Shown here piece by piece: positions 1 through 9,687 of a DNA stretch of 64,000 bases. The translations under genes and the position numbers were made by a program. Source of the stretch: Ustilago trichophora (taxonomy: Eukaryota > Basidiomycota > Ustilaginomycetes > Ustilaginales > Ustilaginaceae); NCBI GenBank assembly GCA_900323505.1, contig OOIN01000007.1, positions 248,001 to 312,000 of the forward strand. The letters run 5' to 3'. A model generated the notes under the pieces. That model was not told the DNA's origin. It worked only from the letters and a program-made list of their open reading frames with translations, and did not search any database. How positions within the stretch are numbered: position 1 is the stretch's first letter; the number at the start of each line of letters is the position of its first letter.

Positions 1-2323
1 AACGATACGGCAGTTTAGAGGTGCGAAGGATGTCGAGAATGTCGCGATAGAGGTCACTGTTACGGTCGAGAAAAATGCTGGTTGATACAGAGTTGGGGCT
101 GTGAAGGGTTGTAGGTGATGGTGCGAATGGCAAGTGAGGGGAGCAGAGGCGGGAGGATGAGAGTGCGGCGTGATCCCAAATGACGTTTGGATTGGGTTGG
201 CCATGCTGTGGACCGTCGCTTGACATTGCGTGAACTGCTTCACCGTCGGCTTTGGACCAGTTGGAGGTGTCGGATACATCACTTGTTCGTCTTGTGGACG
301 TGTCTGATTCCGTGTGCGACAGGGTGCCAGAGGCGGTGGTGGAAAGCGAGGCGCTAGATTGCGAAATGCTCGGCTCGAGAGCCATGCCTAGGCCCAGGTC
401 CAGATCAGTGTGCGGCTGCGAGGTCATCTGCTCTGCTGGGCTGTTCTCGTCGACGGTGGTGAAATGTGAACCTTGACTGCTCTGAGCCGAGTCAGATCGC
501 TCGTGGATGGCGCATTGTGAGACGTCGACTCGCTGGCTGCGTGTCAGATGGATGTCATTACACAGCTCCAACTCAGAGTCGCTCTTGTGATTGCGCTCCA
601 GAGTATCAATCAGCCGAGGTTGATCGCCTGCCTTGCCTCGAAGAGTCGAGACGAGCGTGACATACTTTGTACCGCCCACATCCAAAACCACTTGCGAGTC
701 GGGTTGAGCCTGCTTCGAGTCCATTGGCGAGGTTGTTGCAAGATGCAGTCTGCGTCCTTTGGGCGAGGCAGGCTTGGTGGGGAGCTGCAACCAGGACCCT
801 TCAGCGGTTGTTGTTGCTGCGGAAGAGGGCGCAGAGTCGGAGGCCTGCACAGCCTTTTGCATCGCGGTGTTGCTCACCGCCAGACTAGCACGAGGCGCCC
901 CGACCTCGAGGGAAGACTTAGTCGAGTCACATAAATGCTGATCTGAGCCAAAGCCACTGGCCAGCGGAGGCGGAGGAGGCAGACCAAATTGCGGAGGAGG
1001 CTTCTGCGGAGGCAAACGCTGAGCTTTAGGAAGACGCCTAGGTGGAGAGTCGGAAATGACATCTGTTTTTGTAACACGACCGCAGCTGGAAATGCTGCTG
1101 TGGTCGCTCACAGTGTTAGGAGATTCGGCTAACATGGTCTCCCAAGCGGTTTGATCTGCATGAGTTTTGTTTGAGATCTGCACTGATGAACTCTGCTCAT
1201 TGACTTCCGAGACGGGCGAGGTCTGTTGAGGTCTGCGACTGGGGTCAAATCGAAGTGTAGACATGGATTGCGACTTTCGTAGGCTGTCGCGTCGACTCAA
1301 GTCGGGTTCGTCAGCACAGTAGGGAGGAGGGGCCACCCATTGTGCCTTACCGTCCTCGAAAGAAGCTGGGACACCAGAGGATTGACGATGCTGGTCAGAT
1401 TGTCTGGAGAGCAACCTTTTCCTGTCTGCTGTTTTGGGACGGGATGGTTTGAAGGCGCTACCCGTGAGGCCGAGGATGAGGTCTCGATCAGCCGGTGTCA
1501 CACTTCGCGTCTTTTCCGACCTTGAAGAAAGGATTGAGAGCTCGGATGGCGAGGGGCGATGGCCAAAGACGGCTTGACGAGGATTGGGACTTGGGATGGT
1601 GCCATCGCTGGTGGAGGGACGGGATGATGGGGTAGCGTCTCGGTACTGGCTGGTTCGCTTGTCGACTTGAGGAGGAGTAGGAAGGTCTTGGAAGCTGGAA
1701 TTGGGGATCATTGCGCCGGATGAGTTTCGGCTGTGGCGTCTGCCCTTGAAAAGGCGACTGGCAGTGCCAAGAGCAGCGAGTCGTGCTCTGTGCGGTACTC
1801 CGGACAGAGTCTTTGAAGTGTTGTCTAACTTCTCCTCGTCTTCGGAATCATCAAATTGGCTCTTGAGTGGATTGTGAGATGGGAGGAAATCATCCAAAGG
1901 AGCAAAGTCGGAGGGAACGACATGCTGCGAGCCTAGAGTGCTGCTTCTCTTGCGTCGCGTTGCGTCCAAGTCGACATGGTCCGGTGTAAAGGAGGCAGTG
2001 CGGGTGACATCTACTCGGTCTTGGGCAAGAGTAGCGTGCTCGCGGTCACTTTGGAACGATCCGAATTCAGAAGTGTGTGGGATATTACGAGGGCTTATTG
2101 AGGCCGGCTCGCGATATGGCTTAGGCTCAGTTGGGGCGCGCCTCCTTGCACCGTAGCTCGGAGTGGCAAAAGGATGGTTTACCTTGGCACTGTCTTGGGA
2201 GGGCGAACGGACTTGATGAGCATCTTGGACAAGCTTTGGTGAGTTGTAAGTTGGCTTTGGTGGATGATAGGCCTTGCCATTGGCTGTTGAGAGTGAAGAG
2301 AAACGAGAAGAGAGAGACGTCAT
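1..2323 (-). CDS. BTB/POZ (T1/KCTD-like) domain protein, 3' end outside window
   Basis: Open for 774 codons from the ATG at 2323 to the left edge, with an in-frame TGA seven-teen codons upstream and no other ATG between, so this start is well supported unless there is an upstream exon. Residues 1-540 are Ser/Pro/Thr/Arg-rich and probably disordered. Near residue 545 comes VVLDVGGTKYVT, the first strand of a T1-type BTB domain (consensus hydrophobic-x-L-x-VGG-x-x-F/Y-x-T). The second T1 hallmark, IFLDRNSDLYRDILDILRT, appears only near residue 750, just before the edge. The usual distance between the two is about 40 residues, so the fold carries an insertion of roughly 150 Ser/Thr-rich residues. 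T1 BTB domains mediate oligomerisation, and in KCTD proteins recruit cullin-3; the function here is unknown. No introns are visible. Confidence 0.75.
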   Translation of the reverse strand, partial: MTSLSSRFSSLSTANGKAYHPPKPTYNSPKLVQDAHQVRSPSQDSAKVNHPFATPSYGARRRAPTEPKPYREPASISPRNIPHTSEFGSFQSDREHATLAQDRVDVTRTASFTPDHVDLDATRRKRSSTLGSQHVVPSDFAPLDDFLPSHNPLKSQFDDSEDEEKLDNTSKTLSGVPHRARLAALGTASRLFKGRRHSRNSSGAMIPNSSFQDLPTPPQVDKRTSQYRDATPSSRPSTSDGTIPSPNPRQAVFGHRPSPSELSILSSRSEKTRSVTPADRDLILGLTGSAFKPSRPKTADRKRLLSRQSDQHRQSSGVPASFEDGKAQWVAPPPYCADEPDLSRRDSLRKSQSMSTLRFDPSRRPQQTSPVSEVNEQSSSVQISNKTHADQTAWETMLAESPNTVSDHSSISSCGRVTKTDVISDSPPRRLPKAQRLPPQKPPPQFGLPPPPPLASGFGSDQHLCDSTKSSLEVGAPRASLAVSNTAMQKAVQASDSAPSSAATTTAEGSWLQLPTKPASPKGRRLHLATTSPMDSKQAQPDSQVVLDVGGTKYVTLVSTLRGKAGDQPRLIDTLERNHKSDSELELCNDIHLTRSQRVDVSQCAIHERSDSAQSSQGSHFTTVDENSPAEQMTSQPHTDLDLGLGMALEPSISQSSASLSTTASGTLSHTESDTSTRRTSDVSDTSNWSKADGEAVHAMSSDGPQHGQPNPNVIWDHAALSSSRLCSPHLPFAPSPTTLHSPNSVSTSIFLDRNSDLYRDILDILRTSKLPYR

Positions 2324-3752
2324 GCCGATGGCGTTGAGAGCGACGTGTGTCAGCTCGGCGGTTGTACCGATATTTCAGGCAGGTGGAATCAGATGCTGTT
2401 GAAGACGAGGCAGTGCAGAGAATGGTTGCTGGGCGAATGCTGCAAGCGAATCTAGAGTTGTTCAGAAGTGGGGAGCGTGGTCAAATGTGCTTTCTTTAAA
2501 AAGGTGGCGGTGGTGCAAGTCAAGTGCGGCAATTCACACCGTTGATGGCACAGTCGGATGTGCCGATGAGGTGCTTTTCGGCACACGAGCTGCCATTTTT
2601 GTCGTTCCAACGGGCCCATGAGATGCAGTCCCACGCAGAGAGGGGAAGAGAAAGGCAACAAGCTATTGTTTGATGCTGCGACTCCCCTTTGTCTTCATTT
2701 GACGACATCAACTTGGCCCACCTCGCTAGACCACTCTTTCCGTCTTGTTCATTTTTTGGCTGGTCTTTCAGCATAGCTTGGCGCCAGTTAAGCCGATGAA
2801 GATCCAGCCAAAAGATCAAGAGAGAGTGTGGGGGCGAGCATCGATCGGAGCGATTTCCGTACCACAGAAAGGGTGGGCAAGGTTGGACCAGTGCCTCCAC
2901 AAGGTTTGGTGGTGAGAGATAGGGTATGCGCGCCTTGGATTGTTTGTGTCCGAAAGCCCTTTATCGTATCCCGAACTCAACTCCAATGTCCTGGAGCGCC
3001 GATTGGGAGCATCACAGAGCTTAGTGTCGTGAGAGAAAGCAGCCAGGCGTCGTTTAGACCCAACTCAATCGTGATCCTGTTGACCCTGACAACCAGTCCA
3101 ATCAACCAACTAAACCAAGATGCCTGCTGACTTCATTTGCATTTACAAAAAGAAAGCTTTTTCTCGGCGAGTGACCCACTCAAAGGCGTGGCCACGTCGC
3201 TGCAAAGCTACAGAAAGTGGCACGGCTGTCGGTACGAATGCTTTCCGCTGTCCGACGCAGCGTTGACATGCTCATCTGCATCCAGAAGGTGTTGGACAGA
3301 ACAACCACCACGGTGGACGTGCGAATGGCAGCGGCTGAACGGACAAAAAAGCCTTCTCTTGTGTCTCTGTTTGTGCAGACAACCGAGGGACAGCTGTCAA
3401 GTAAGGACAGACAAAGGGACAGACCCTGAGACAGAGTCAAGGAGCGTTCAATGCCGAGTTCAAATCGCAATCGGGATCCCAAGCCGATCTGCACATGGGC
3501 TGCTTCAGGTCTGTGCGAGCAAATAAAAAAAAATAAAAATAAAAGAGTGCGAACGCCTTTTTCGCGTTCAAGAGATGCTGAGAAGCCTAGCAGCCGCAAA
3601 GTGTTGGTCTGAGAAAGAAAGAAAGAAAAGAAAAGAAAAAGGCTGAATTTAGAGATTTGAAACCCACAAAGCGCTCTTCTGTCTGTCTGTCTGTCAACCG
3701 GCGAGCCTTCTTTCTTTCTTTCTTTTTTTTTTTTTTCTGAAATTTATCGCGA

Positions 3753-3796
3753 TGTGCTGTGCTGTGCTGTGCTGTGCTGTGCTGCTGCTGCTGTTG
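3753..3796. repeat. TGTGC pentamer array running into GCT triplets
   Basis: About six tandem TGTGC/GCTGT units followed by four GCT triplets. It lies in the ukc1 upstream region next to a poly-T run and encodes nothing convincing. Confidence 0.85.
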
Positions 3797-3959
3797 CTGC
3801 CAGCTAGCAAAAGTGTGATTTCACTGAAACACGCGCGCCTGAGCCACTCTGTGCTTCTGTCACACTTTCTCAGACCAACGGCTACTCCGAGCCACGAAAA
3901 AGCCCTTTTCGTTACGCGCTGTCTCGCCAGCAAAGGTGCTGGGTGCGTGTGTGCTGGTT

Positions 3960-3990
3960 GTACAGTACAGTACAGTACTGTACTGTATAC
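3960..3990. repeat. GTAC-period palindromic array, copy 1
   Basis: GTAC tetramers repeat every 5 bp. The spacer base is A in the left half (GTACA units) and T in the right half (GTACT units), so the array is a near-perfect inverted repeat. It sits about 400 bp upstream of the ukc1 ATG. The same design recurs at many other intergenic positions in this window. Confidence 0.9.
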
Positions 3991-4383
3991 GACAAGTGCA
4001 TGCCAACTCAATTTCAATCATCGCTTCTTTGAGCTTTCGCTTGATCCGATACTCGACCCCTCTTGCTTCCTCCTTCTCTTGTCCACAGTCGTCCAGAGCA
4101 AAACATCGAGCTCGATCACAGCTGAGCCTCTTCGAGAACAGGAGCTCTATCTTTACTCCCCGTCGATTCGAATCTGCTGTGCAGTAGCGCCTTCTTGACC
4201 AAGATTTCCACCCTAGTCACCCACACACCACCTTTTCCCTTTTCATCTGGACTTTATCGGCATTCCTCCATCTCATCGATCGGTTCACACACCACCACAG
4301 CTTGGCCCCTAATATCTGCCCGGTTCACTTGAAGCGGCTGTCACACCCACCTCCAAGTACACTCAGTGCATTGTCAGTGCAGC

Positions 4384-5097
4384 ATGGCCTACCGTAACGG
4401 CGCGCCCCATTCGGGCCAATCACCCCTCCCTCAGGCCCGTGCGCTGCCTCAAGTCCAACAGCCCACCAATCAGATGGCCTACGGTGCACAGTATGCCGCT
4501 CCCATGGGCTACAACATGAACCTCGCAAACAACCACGGTCCACCAGTCGGTTACGGTTTCAGCGCGGCGGGTCAAGGTGGCTTTGCGCAGAGTCAAGGTG
4601 TGTTTCTTTCTCATCATCTCCCTTACCTCTCATCAACTCGATCAAATGCTGAATACGCCTTCTTCTTCTTCTTCTTGTTCTTTCAATCAATACACAGCCT
4701 ACGCACAACAAGCTTCCGCTGCCCATCAGTACCAGACCCCGGCTCATCTTCAAGCACAGATTCACCAGGCTGCCATTGCCGCACAGGCTCAAGGCCCTCC
4801 ATCACAGCTCCAGCATCCCGCCATGTCTCAAGCCGCTCAGCTCCAGCAGCAGCAGATTGCTGCTTCTCAACAGCACGGTCTCCAAGCTCCCAACTCTGGC
4901 TATCCACACCGCGTGCAGGCTGGCTCCCCCAACAACAGATCTCCCTCCCCCTCGGCTCGCCCCGTCAATGCGGCTCCGAGAAGCCCACAGTACGGCCAAG
5001 CACAGACCTATTCTCAGCAGCAACAGCAACAGCAACAGCAATACTACCAACAGCAACAGCAAGCACAGCAGCAGCAGCAGCAGCAGCAACACCACCA

Positions 5098-5130
<33 letters not shown>

Positions 5131-6592
5131 ATACACTCAAGCCGGCGGCTCCACTTCCCCAAATCCTGTCAACGAAAAGCCAGCTGACTATGTCTACTTT
5201 GAGCGCTCCACCAACGGCATGCAAAAGTCCACCATCGAGGCTGCCACCGGTGCCAAGCTCAAGCTCGAAAACTTTTACAAGGTCTATGTAGAGCAAGCCG
5301 TGGAGCGAATCAAGCGTGCTGCTGAGCTCGAAGACCGTCTCACCAACCCACCCGATGGCGTTCATCTCTCCGACGAGCGCAAAGCACGTCAACTCGCACA
5401 GCTCGGAAGACGCGAGTCGAACTTTTTGCGTTTGCGAAGAACCAGGCTCGGCCTGGATGACTTCCGTACCGTCAAGGTCATCGGTAAAGGTGCTTTCGGT
5501 GAAGTACGATTGGTGCAAAAGACTGACACGGGCAAGATCTATGCCATGAAGACCTTGCGCAAGAGCGAAATGTTCAAAAAGGATCAGCTTGCGCACGTCC
5601 GTGCCGAGCGAGATGTCTTGGCTGAGAGCAACTCGCCCTGGGTCGTCCAGCTCTACTACTCGTTCCAAGACACTGCCTACCTTTATCTGCTCATGGAGTT
5701 TTTGCCAGGAGGTGATCTCATGACCATGTTGATCAAGTACGATACTTTCTCCGAAGATGTCACCAGGTTCTACATGGCCGAATGCGTTCTTGCCTTGGAG
5801 GGCATTCACAAACTTGGCTTCATTCACCGTGACATTAAGCCAGACAACATCCTCATTGATGCAAAAGGTCACATCAAGCTCTCCGACTTTGGTCTCTCCA
5901 CTGGATTCCACAAGCAGCACGACTCTGCCTACTACCAGCGTCTCTTTGAAGGAACAGCTGGACAGAATCCAGCACAGACTGGTCGCAACTCTGTCGCCGT
6001 CAACTCGATCAATCTTACGCTCAGCTCCAAGGATACCATTGCAACCTGGAAAGCCAACCGTCGAAAGCTCGCCTATTCTACCGTTGGAACACCGGACTAC
6101 ATTGCTCCCGAGATCTTCCTTCAGCAAGGCTATGGCAATGAATGCGACTGGTGGAGTTTGGGAGCCATCATGTTTGAGTGTCTGTGTGGATATCCACCTT
6201 TCTGTTCGGAAAACGCGCACGACACGTATCGCAAGATTCTCGCCTGGCGAGAAACGCTTCAATTTCCGGACGACATTCATCTCTCGCCTGAAGCAGAAGA
6301 TATGATTCGTAGACTCATTACCGCCCCTGAAACTAGATTGGGTCGTAATAGCGCCACCGAGATCAAGGACCACCCCTTTTTCGCTGGGGTGGATTGGAGC
6401 ACTATCCGTCAAATCGACGCACCTTTTATCCCACAGTTGAAGAGTATCACCGATACGAGCTATTTCCCAACTGAAGACTATCAGGATGTTCCCGAAACTC
6501 CCCAGGGCGCAGATATCGGCGTGGGAAGCAAAGATTTGGCCTTTTTGGGTTACACTTATCGACGATACGAGAGCAATGAGACGGTGCTTTAG
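4384..6592 (+). CDS. ukc1: NDR/LATS-family AGC kinase (Ukc1/Cbk1 orthologue)
   Basis: join(4384..4597,4698..6592), 702 aa, with one GT-AG intron (4598-4697). Ser/Thr kinase of the RAM/MOR pathway, which controls polarised growth, cell separation and, in smuts, dimorphism and virulence (family knowledge). The N-terminus is Gln/Ala/Pro-rich with a polyQ tract at about 177-217. Next comes the Mob1-binding basic N-terminal regulatory region. In the kinase domain: Gly loop GKGAFGEV at 334, Lys356, HRDIKPDN with Asp450, DFG Asp468, and the NDR-specific insert before the activation loop ([17 protein letters not shown]). The C-terminal hydrophobic motif FLGYTY is at 687-692 and contains the Thr phosphorylated in this family. 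Length and order match Cbk1/Orb6/Ukc1. The ATG at 4384 is the first in frame. Confidence 0.95.
5016..5132 (+). repeat. CAG/CAA repeat encoding polyQ in ukc1
   Basis: Mixed CAG and CAA codons, interrupted by Tyr, Ala and His, encode a long Gln tract in the kinase N-terminus. Mixed codons argue for a protein-level role rather than pure slippage. Confidence 0.9.
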
Positions 6593-6968
6593 GTTGCTCT
6601 CGGACGTTGTTCTCTTGGTCCTGATGCATGATGCAAGTGCTGCACTTGTTCGTCACGACTTGTCTGATGGTTTTGAGCCATCATCATTCACTTGCATCTT
6701 TGCCTAGCAATTCGTGTATGTAACGCAGCAGCAGCAATCACTTGATTGTCATGGGCTTCTCATGCTTCTGATGGGCTTGTGATGATGATGAGCATAGTAA
6801 GGTAATGTGATTGCACAAACTCAGGGTGTCATTTGGATTGGATCACGCTATCATGTTTGTACAGTAGGTAAGTTTTGAAAATCAAGTTAATATGTTAAGT
6901 CGGCATGTTATGGTATGGTTTGTAGTGGATGGATGGTAGACATGTCGAAAAAAGGAAGGGAATTGGTA
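6593..6968. other. Intergenic, ukc1 3' region up to the transposon
   Basis: AT-richer than the coding regions, with no gene. The TA at 6967-6968 is the left copy of the transposon target duplication. Confidence 0.7.
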
Positions 6969-7009
6969 ACGTAATTCATGTATTAGTCACGCGCCTGTAT
7001 TAATTGCGC
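6969..7009 (+). repeat. Left terminal inverted repeat of the pogo-like element
   Basis: 41 bp, matching the reverse complement of 9194-9234 at 38 positions. Preceded by TA. Confidence 0.93.
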
Positions 7010-7195
7010 ACTGACCAATTTCAAAAATCCCCACCGTGTTTGATGGTAGTGACTTGCATGATGGTGTCCGCATTGTTTGTGCCTTACATGAGCCCCACCA
7101 ACTTGCATTCCGTTCCGACCTTCGGCATCAACCTTATCACAATCACTGCCGACATCTGTAATCAAACCATATCAAACAGCATTTCTCACATTGCA

Positions 7196-9058
7196 ATGAC
7201 AACACCATCAATTTCAAAGCGCTCCACTGCATCTCGTGCTGCTCGTGCTGCTGATCGTGATCAACAAGAAGCTTGGCTTCAACAAGCAGCTGCTGAGCTT
7301 GGCAATGGAACATTCTCCAGCATCCGTAAAGCAGCGGCTGCAAACAGTGTGCCTGAGTCAACACTGCGTGGCCAACTTTCCGGTGTTCCGACAATCAGGG
7401 AAGGTCATGCTTCCATGCAGGCACTTACGCCTGCAGCGGAGACAGCACTTCTGGAACACATTCGGCGCTGTGCCTGCAGCGGCTTTCCTTTGACGCCGGC
7501 GCAGATCAAAGACTACGCAAACACCGTCTCACATGGCATTCCCGGCTGCACTGATGCTCCCGACGTCGGACAGAATTGGCTCCAAGGGTTCCTGCTTCGG
7601 CATCCAAGCATCCGCTCTCATTGGTCACGGTGTCTTGATAATGCCCGGCTCACTGGAACAGACGCTAATGGAATACAAGCATGGTATCAACAATTAGGCA
7701 GGATTGTGAATGAATACAGTGTGCTATCAACGAATATATACAATATGGATGAAACCGGATTCCGGTTTGGTCAAGGTGGTTCCGAGCGGGTAATCGTACC
7801 TTCCGGCAATCAAGCAGCCCGGTTTAAGGCACAGCCAGGAACCCAAGAATCGGCCACGGCAATTGAATGCATCGGAACGGGTGGCCAGATACTTCCGCCG
7901 GTGATCATCACCAAAGGCGCAAGCCACATGGTTGGCGAACACCGGAAAATGGCAAATGTTCCTGCATCTTGGCACTTTGCAAAGACCGACAGAGGCTGGA
8001 CCACACAAGAGCTTGCTGTTGATTGGCTGAAAACAGTGTTTGACGCCAACACTACGCCCTCGACGCCATCGGAGTGGCGTTTGTTGATCATCGACGGCCA
8101 CAATTCACACACCAGTACCAAGTTCCTGGTCACTGCATGGAATCGCCGTATCATTCCGTTCTGCTTCCCGGCACATTCGACGCACATCATGCAGCCGCTT
8201 GATGTCTCGGTGTTTGGTCCTGTCAGCGCCGCATACAAACAAATAATCAACAACCTTGCTCCTCAATCAATCTCGGATGTCAACAGATCTCAGTTTGTGA
8301 CATTCTACGCCCAGGCACAAGCAAAGGCCCTTACGCCAACTGCAGCCCGAAAAGCATTCGCCGACTGTGGAATTGCGGTTAAACCTAATGCCGAGAAGGT
8401 GCTTAACCGACTTGCCGGGCATCAGCAAGCTCAACGGACCGGAACGACACAGCAATCGCCGCTGCAGGAATGCCTTCCGCCGCAAACAAGTACGGCGGTA
8501 AGCTCGGCGCTTGACGCCTTCAGGCACGAACCGAATCCTCGGGATGCATACACACTCAAACAAACTCTCATGCAAGCATATGAAAGGCCACGTGCGACGA
8601 TCTCGGTTCTAGAAGCTGAGAATAAGCTTCTTCAGGAACAGGAGGACCGGCGGCGGCACGCAGCAAAGAAAATGCGGGGTAAGAAGAAAGTTGGTGATCA
8701 AATGATATTATCCAAAGATATCATGATCACTCGTCAGCATGCAGAGCAGGAGCTAGTCCGGAAAAAGCCAGCAATTGCCGCTTGGCAGAAACAGGAACGG
8801 AGGAAGAAACAGCGACAGCAGGAGAAGCGGGTGGTACTACCACCTCCTGCTATGATCAATGATCGCGACGAAGCATGTGCTGATAACAATAATGGTGCCT
8901 CAGCATCAACAACACATCCAACCACATCAGCAAGGCAAGATATCATTGACATTCTTGATGATGGTGAGCCTCTCAGCCCCGTCGAAGACAACGATATTGA
9001 TCCTGCCTGCTTCTACGATAGTGTTCCTGTAGCAAGCTCATCACGTGTCAAGCTCTAA
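7196..9058 (+). CDS. pogo/Fot1-family DDE transposase
   Basis: 620 aa from the ATG at 7196. The same frame extends upstream to the left repeat, so an earlier start is possible. The N-terminal part (about 1-130) has the helix-turn-helix/CENP-B-like DNA-binding layout of pogo transposases: a psq-like RKAAAANSVPESTLRGQLSG segment, then a second region with LTPAQIKDYA and NWLQGFLLRHPSI. The DDE_1 catalytic core has Asp185 (NMDETGF), Asp300 (IIDGHNSH) and Asp336 (LDVSVFGP), so the triad is complete with 35 residues between the last two. The C-terminus is charged and coiled-coil-like with an Asp/Glu-rich tail. No frameshift or stop interrupts it, so the protein may be active. Confidence 0.93.
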   Translation: MTTPSISKRSTASRAARAADRDQQEAWLQQAAAELGNGTFSSIRKAAAANSVPESTLRGQLSGVPTIREGHASMQALTPAAETALLEHIRRCACSGFPLTPAQIKDYANTVSHGIPGCTDAPDVGQNWLQGFLLRHPSIRSHWSRCLDNARLTGTDANGIQAWYQQLGRIVNEYSVLSTNIYNMDETGFRFGQGGSERVIVPSGNQAARFKAQPGTQESATAIECIGTGGQILPPVIITKGASHMVGEHRKMANVPASWHFAKTDRGWTTQELAVDWLKTVFDANTTPSTPSEWRLLIIDGHNSHTSTKFLVTAWNRRIIPFCFPAHSTHIMQPLDVSVFGPVSAAYKQIINNLAPQSISDVNRSQFVTFYAQAQAKALTPTAARKAFADCGIAVKPNAEKVLNRLAGHQQAQRTGTTQQSPLQECLPPQTSTAVSSALDAFRHEPNPRDAYTLKQTLMQAYERPRATISVLEAENKLLQEQEDRRRHAAKKMRGKKKVGDQMILSKDIMITRQHAEQELVRKKPAIAAWQKQERRKKQRQQEKRVVLPPPAMINDRDEACADNNNGASASTTHPTTSARQDIIDILDDGEPLSPVEDNDIDPACFYDSVPVASSSRVKL

Positions 9059-9193
9059 CCTTCTCTCAGTGTTCATGTACCTTAATCTCTCACGTGGTTC
9101 TCATTGAAGTTTGATGTTCTTTCATTCACCGAGGACTGTGCTCACGATCAATGCCAAGTACTACCATCAGTTTCAATTTCAAGGTTTGAGAAC

Positions 9194-9234
9194 GCGCAAC
9201 TAATACGGGCGCGCGACTAATACATGAATTACGT
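9194..9234 (-). repeat. Right terminal inverted repeat of the pogo-like element
   Basis: 41 bp, inverted partner of 6969-7009. Followed by the TA target duplication at 9235-9236. Confidence 0.93.
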
Positions 9235-9297
9235 TAAGTAAACTTCTTTGCATGCAAAGTAACTTGTACAATCACATGGCAAAAAAGGGAATGATCC

Positions 9298-9340
9298 GTC
9301 ATGAAGCCAGCCTCGAAGCCAGCCCCAATTGGCTGGCTTG
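9298..9340 (+). repeat. Half-copy of the GTCATGAAGCCACCC inverted-repeat family
   Basis: Begins GTCATGAAGCCAGCC, repeats CGAAGCCAGCC, and closes with a short GCCAGCC/GGCTGGC hairpin. The same end motif recurs at 42794, 42957 (inverted) and 43107, so this is a solo end or relic of the element family found near 43-45 kb. It lies only 64 bp beyond the pogo element. Confidence 0.65.
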
Positions 9341-9409
9341 TTTCTTTCCGATATGAATATAAACCCTCCATTTACACATGGATAAAGATTCCCATTCCAA
9401 CGACCGACC

Positions 9410-9439
9410 AAAAATAAAAATAAAAATAAAAATAAAAAT
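9410..9439. repeat. AAAAAT hexamer microsatellite
   Basis: Five tandem AAAAAT units in the 3' intergenic region (9235-9687) of the GMC oxidoreductase gene. The rest of that interval holds a TE relic, a GTAC array at 9635-9650, and no gene. Confidence 0.85.
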
Positions 9440-9634
9440 GCAATTGTCCAGGATAGATGTATCTTCTAAAAGAAAATAAAAAGAAACAAAGAAGGGAATG
9501 TGAAGCAAAAAGCATGTGTTATTATAGAAAAGGAAAGGATTCTAAGAGGTGAAATAGTGGTGGTGGATTCCGAATGAGATCAACAAGAAAATATGTTGGT
9601 TGTGTATATGCAAAAGAGATTTTTGCCCCGCCCT

Positions 9635-9650
9635 CTGTACAGTACTATAC
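9635..9650. repeat. GTAC-period palindrome, copy 2
   Basis: Short CTGTACAGTACTATAC copy just downstream of the GMC oxidoreductase stop codon. Confidence 0.75.
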
Positions 9651-9687
9651 TAGAATGTACTGGTCTGGAAAAGGGACATGGTGTTTT

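Larger units (their letters stand above)
2324..4383. other. Intergenic, shared upstream region of the BTB gene and ukc1
   Basis: About 2.06 kb between two divergently transcribed genes. No ORF in it has homology or codon use that I recognise. It contains GAAA-rich and CTTT-rich stretches near 3610-3737, a TGTGC/GCT microsatellite at 3753-3796, a GTAC-period palindrome at 3960-3990, and a pyrimidine-rich stretch from about 4200 that looks like a 5' leader for ukc1. Confidence 0.7.
6969..9234 (+). mobile_element. pogo/Fot1-type (Tc1/mariner superfamily) DNA transposon, apparently intact
   Basis: A 2,266-bp element. The 41-bp terminal inverted repeats at 6969-7009 and 9194-9234 differ at only three positions; both begin ACGTAATTCATGTATTAGTC reading inward. 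TA dinucleotides flank it at 6967-6968 and 9235-9236, the target duplication typical of this superfamily. It carries a single uninterrupted transposase gene in the + direction. Near-identical ends and an open reading frame suggest recent insertion. Confidence 0.93.

Noticed and set aside
3752..4198. 148-codon plus-strand frame upstream of ukc1
   Set aside because: It runs through the TGTGC/GCT microsatellite and the GTAC array, so it is a repeat artefact.
4802..6412. 536-codon minus-strand frame opposite ukc1, with polyleucine
   Set aside because: The Leu run is the complement of the kinase's CAG repeat; no domain otherwise.
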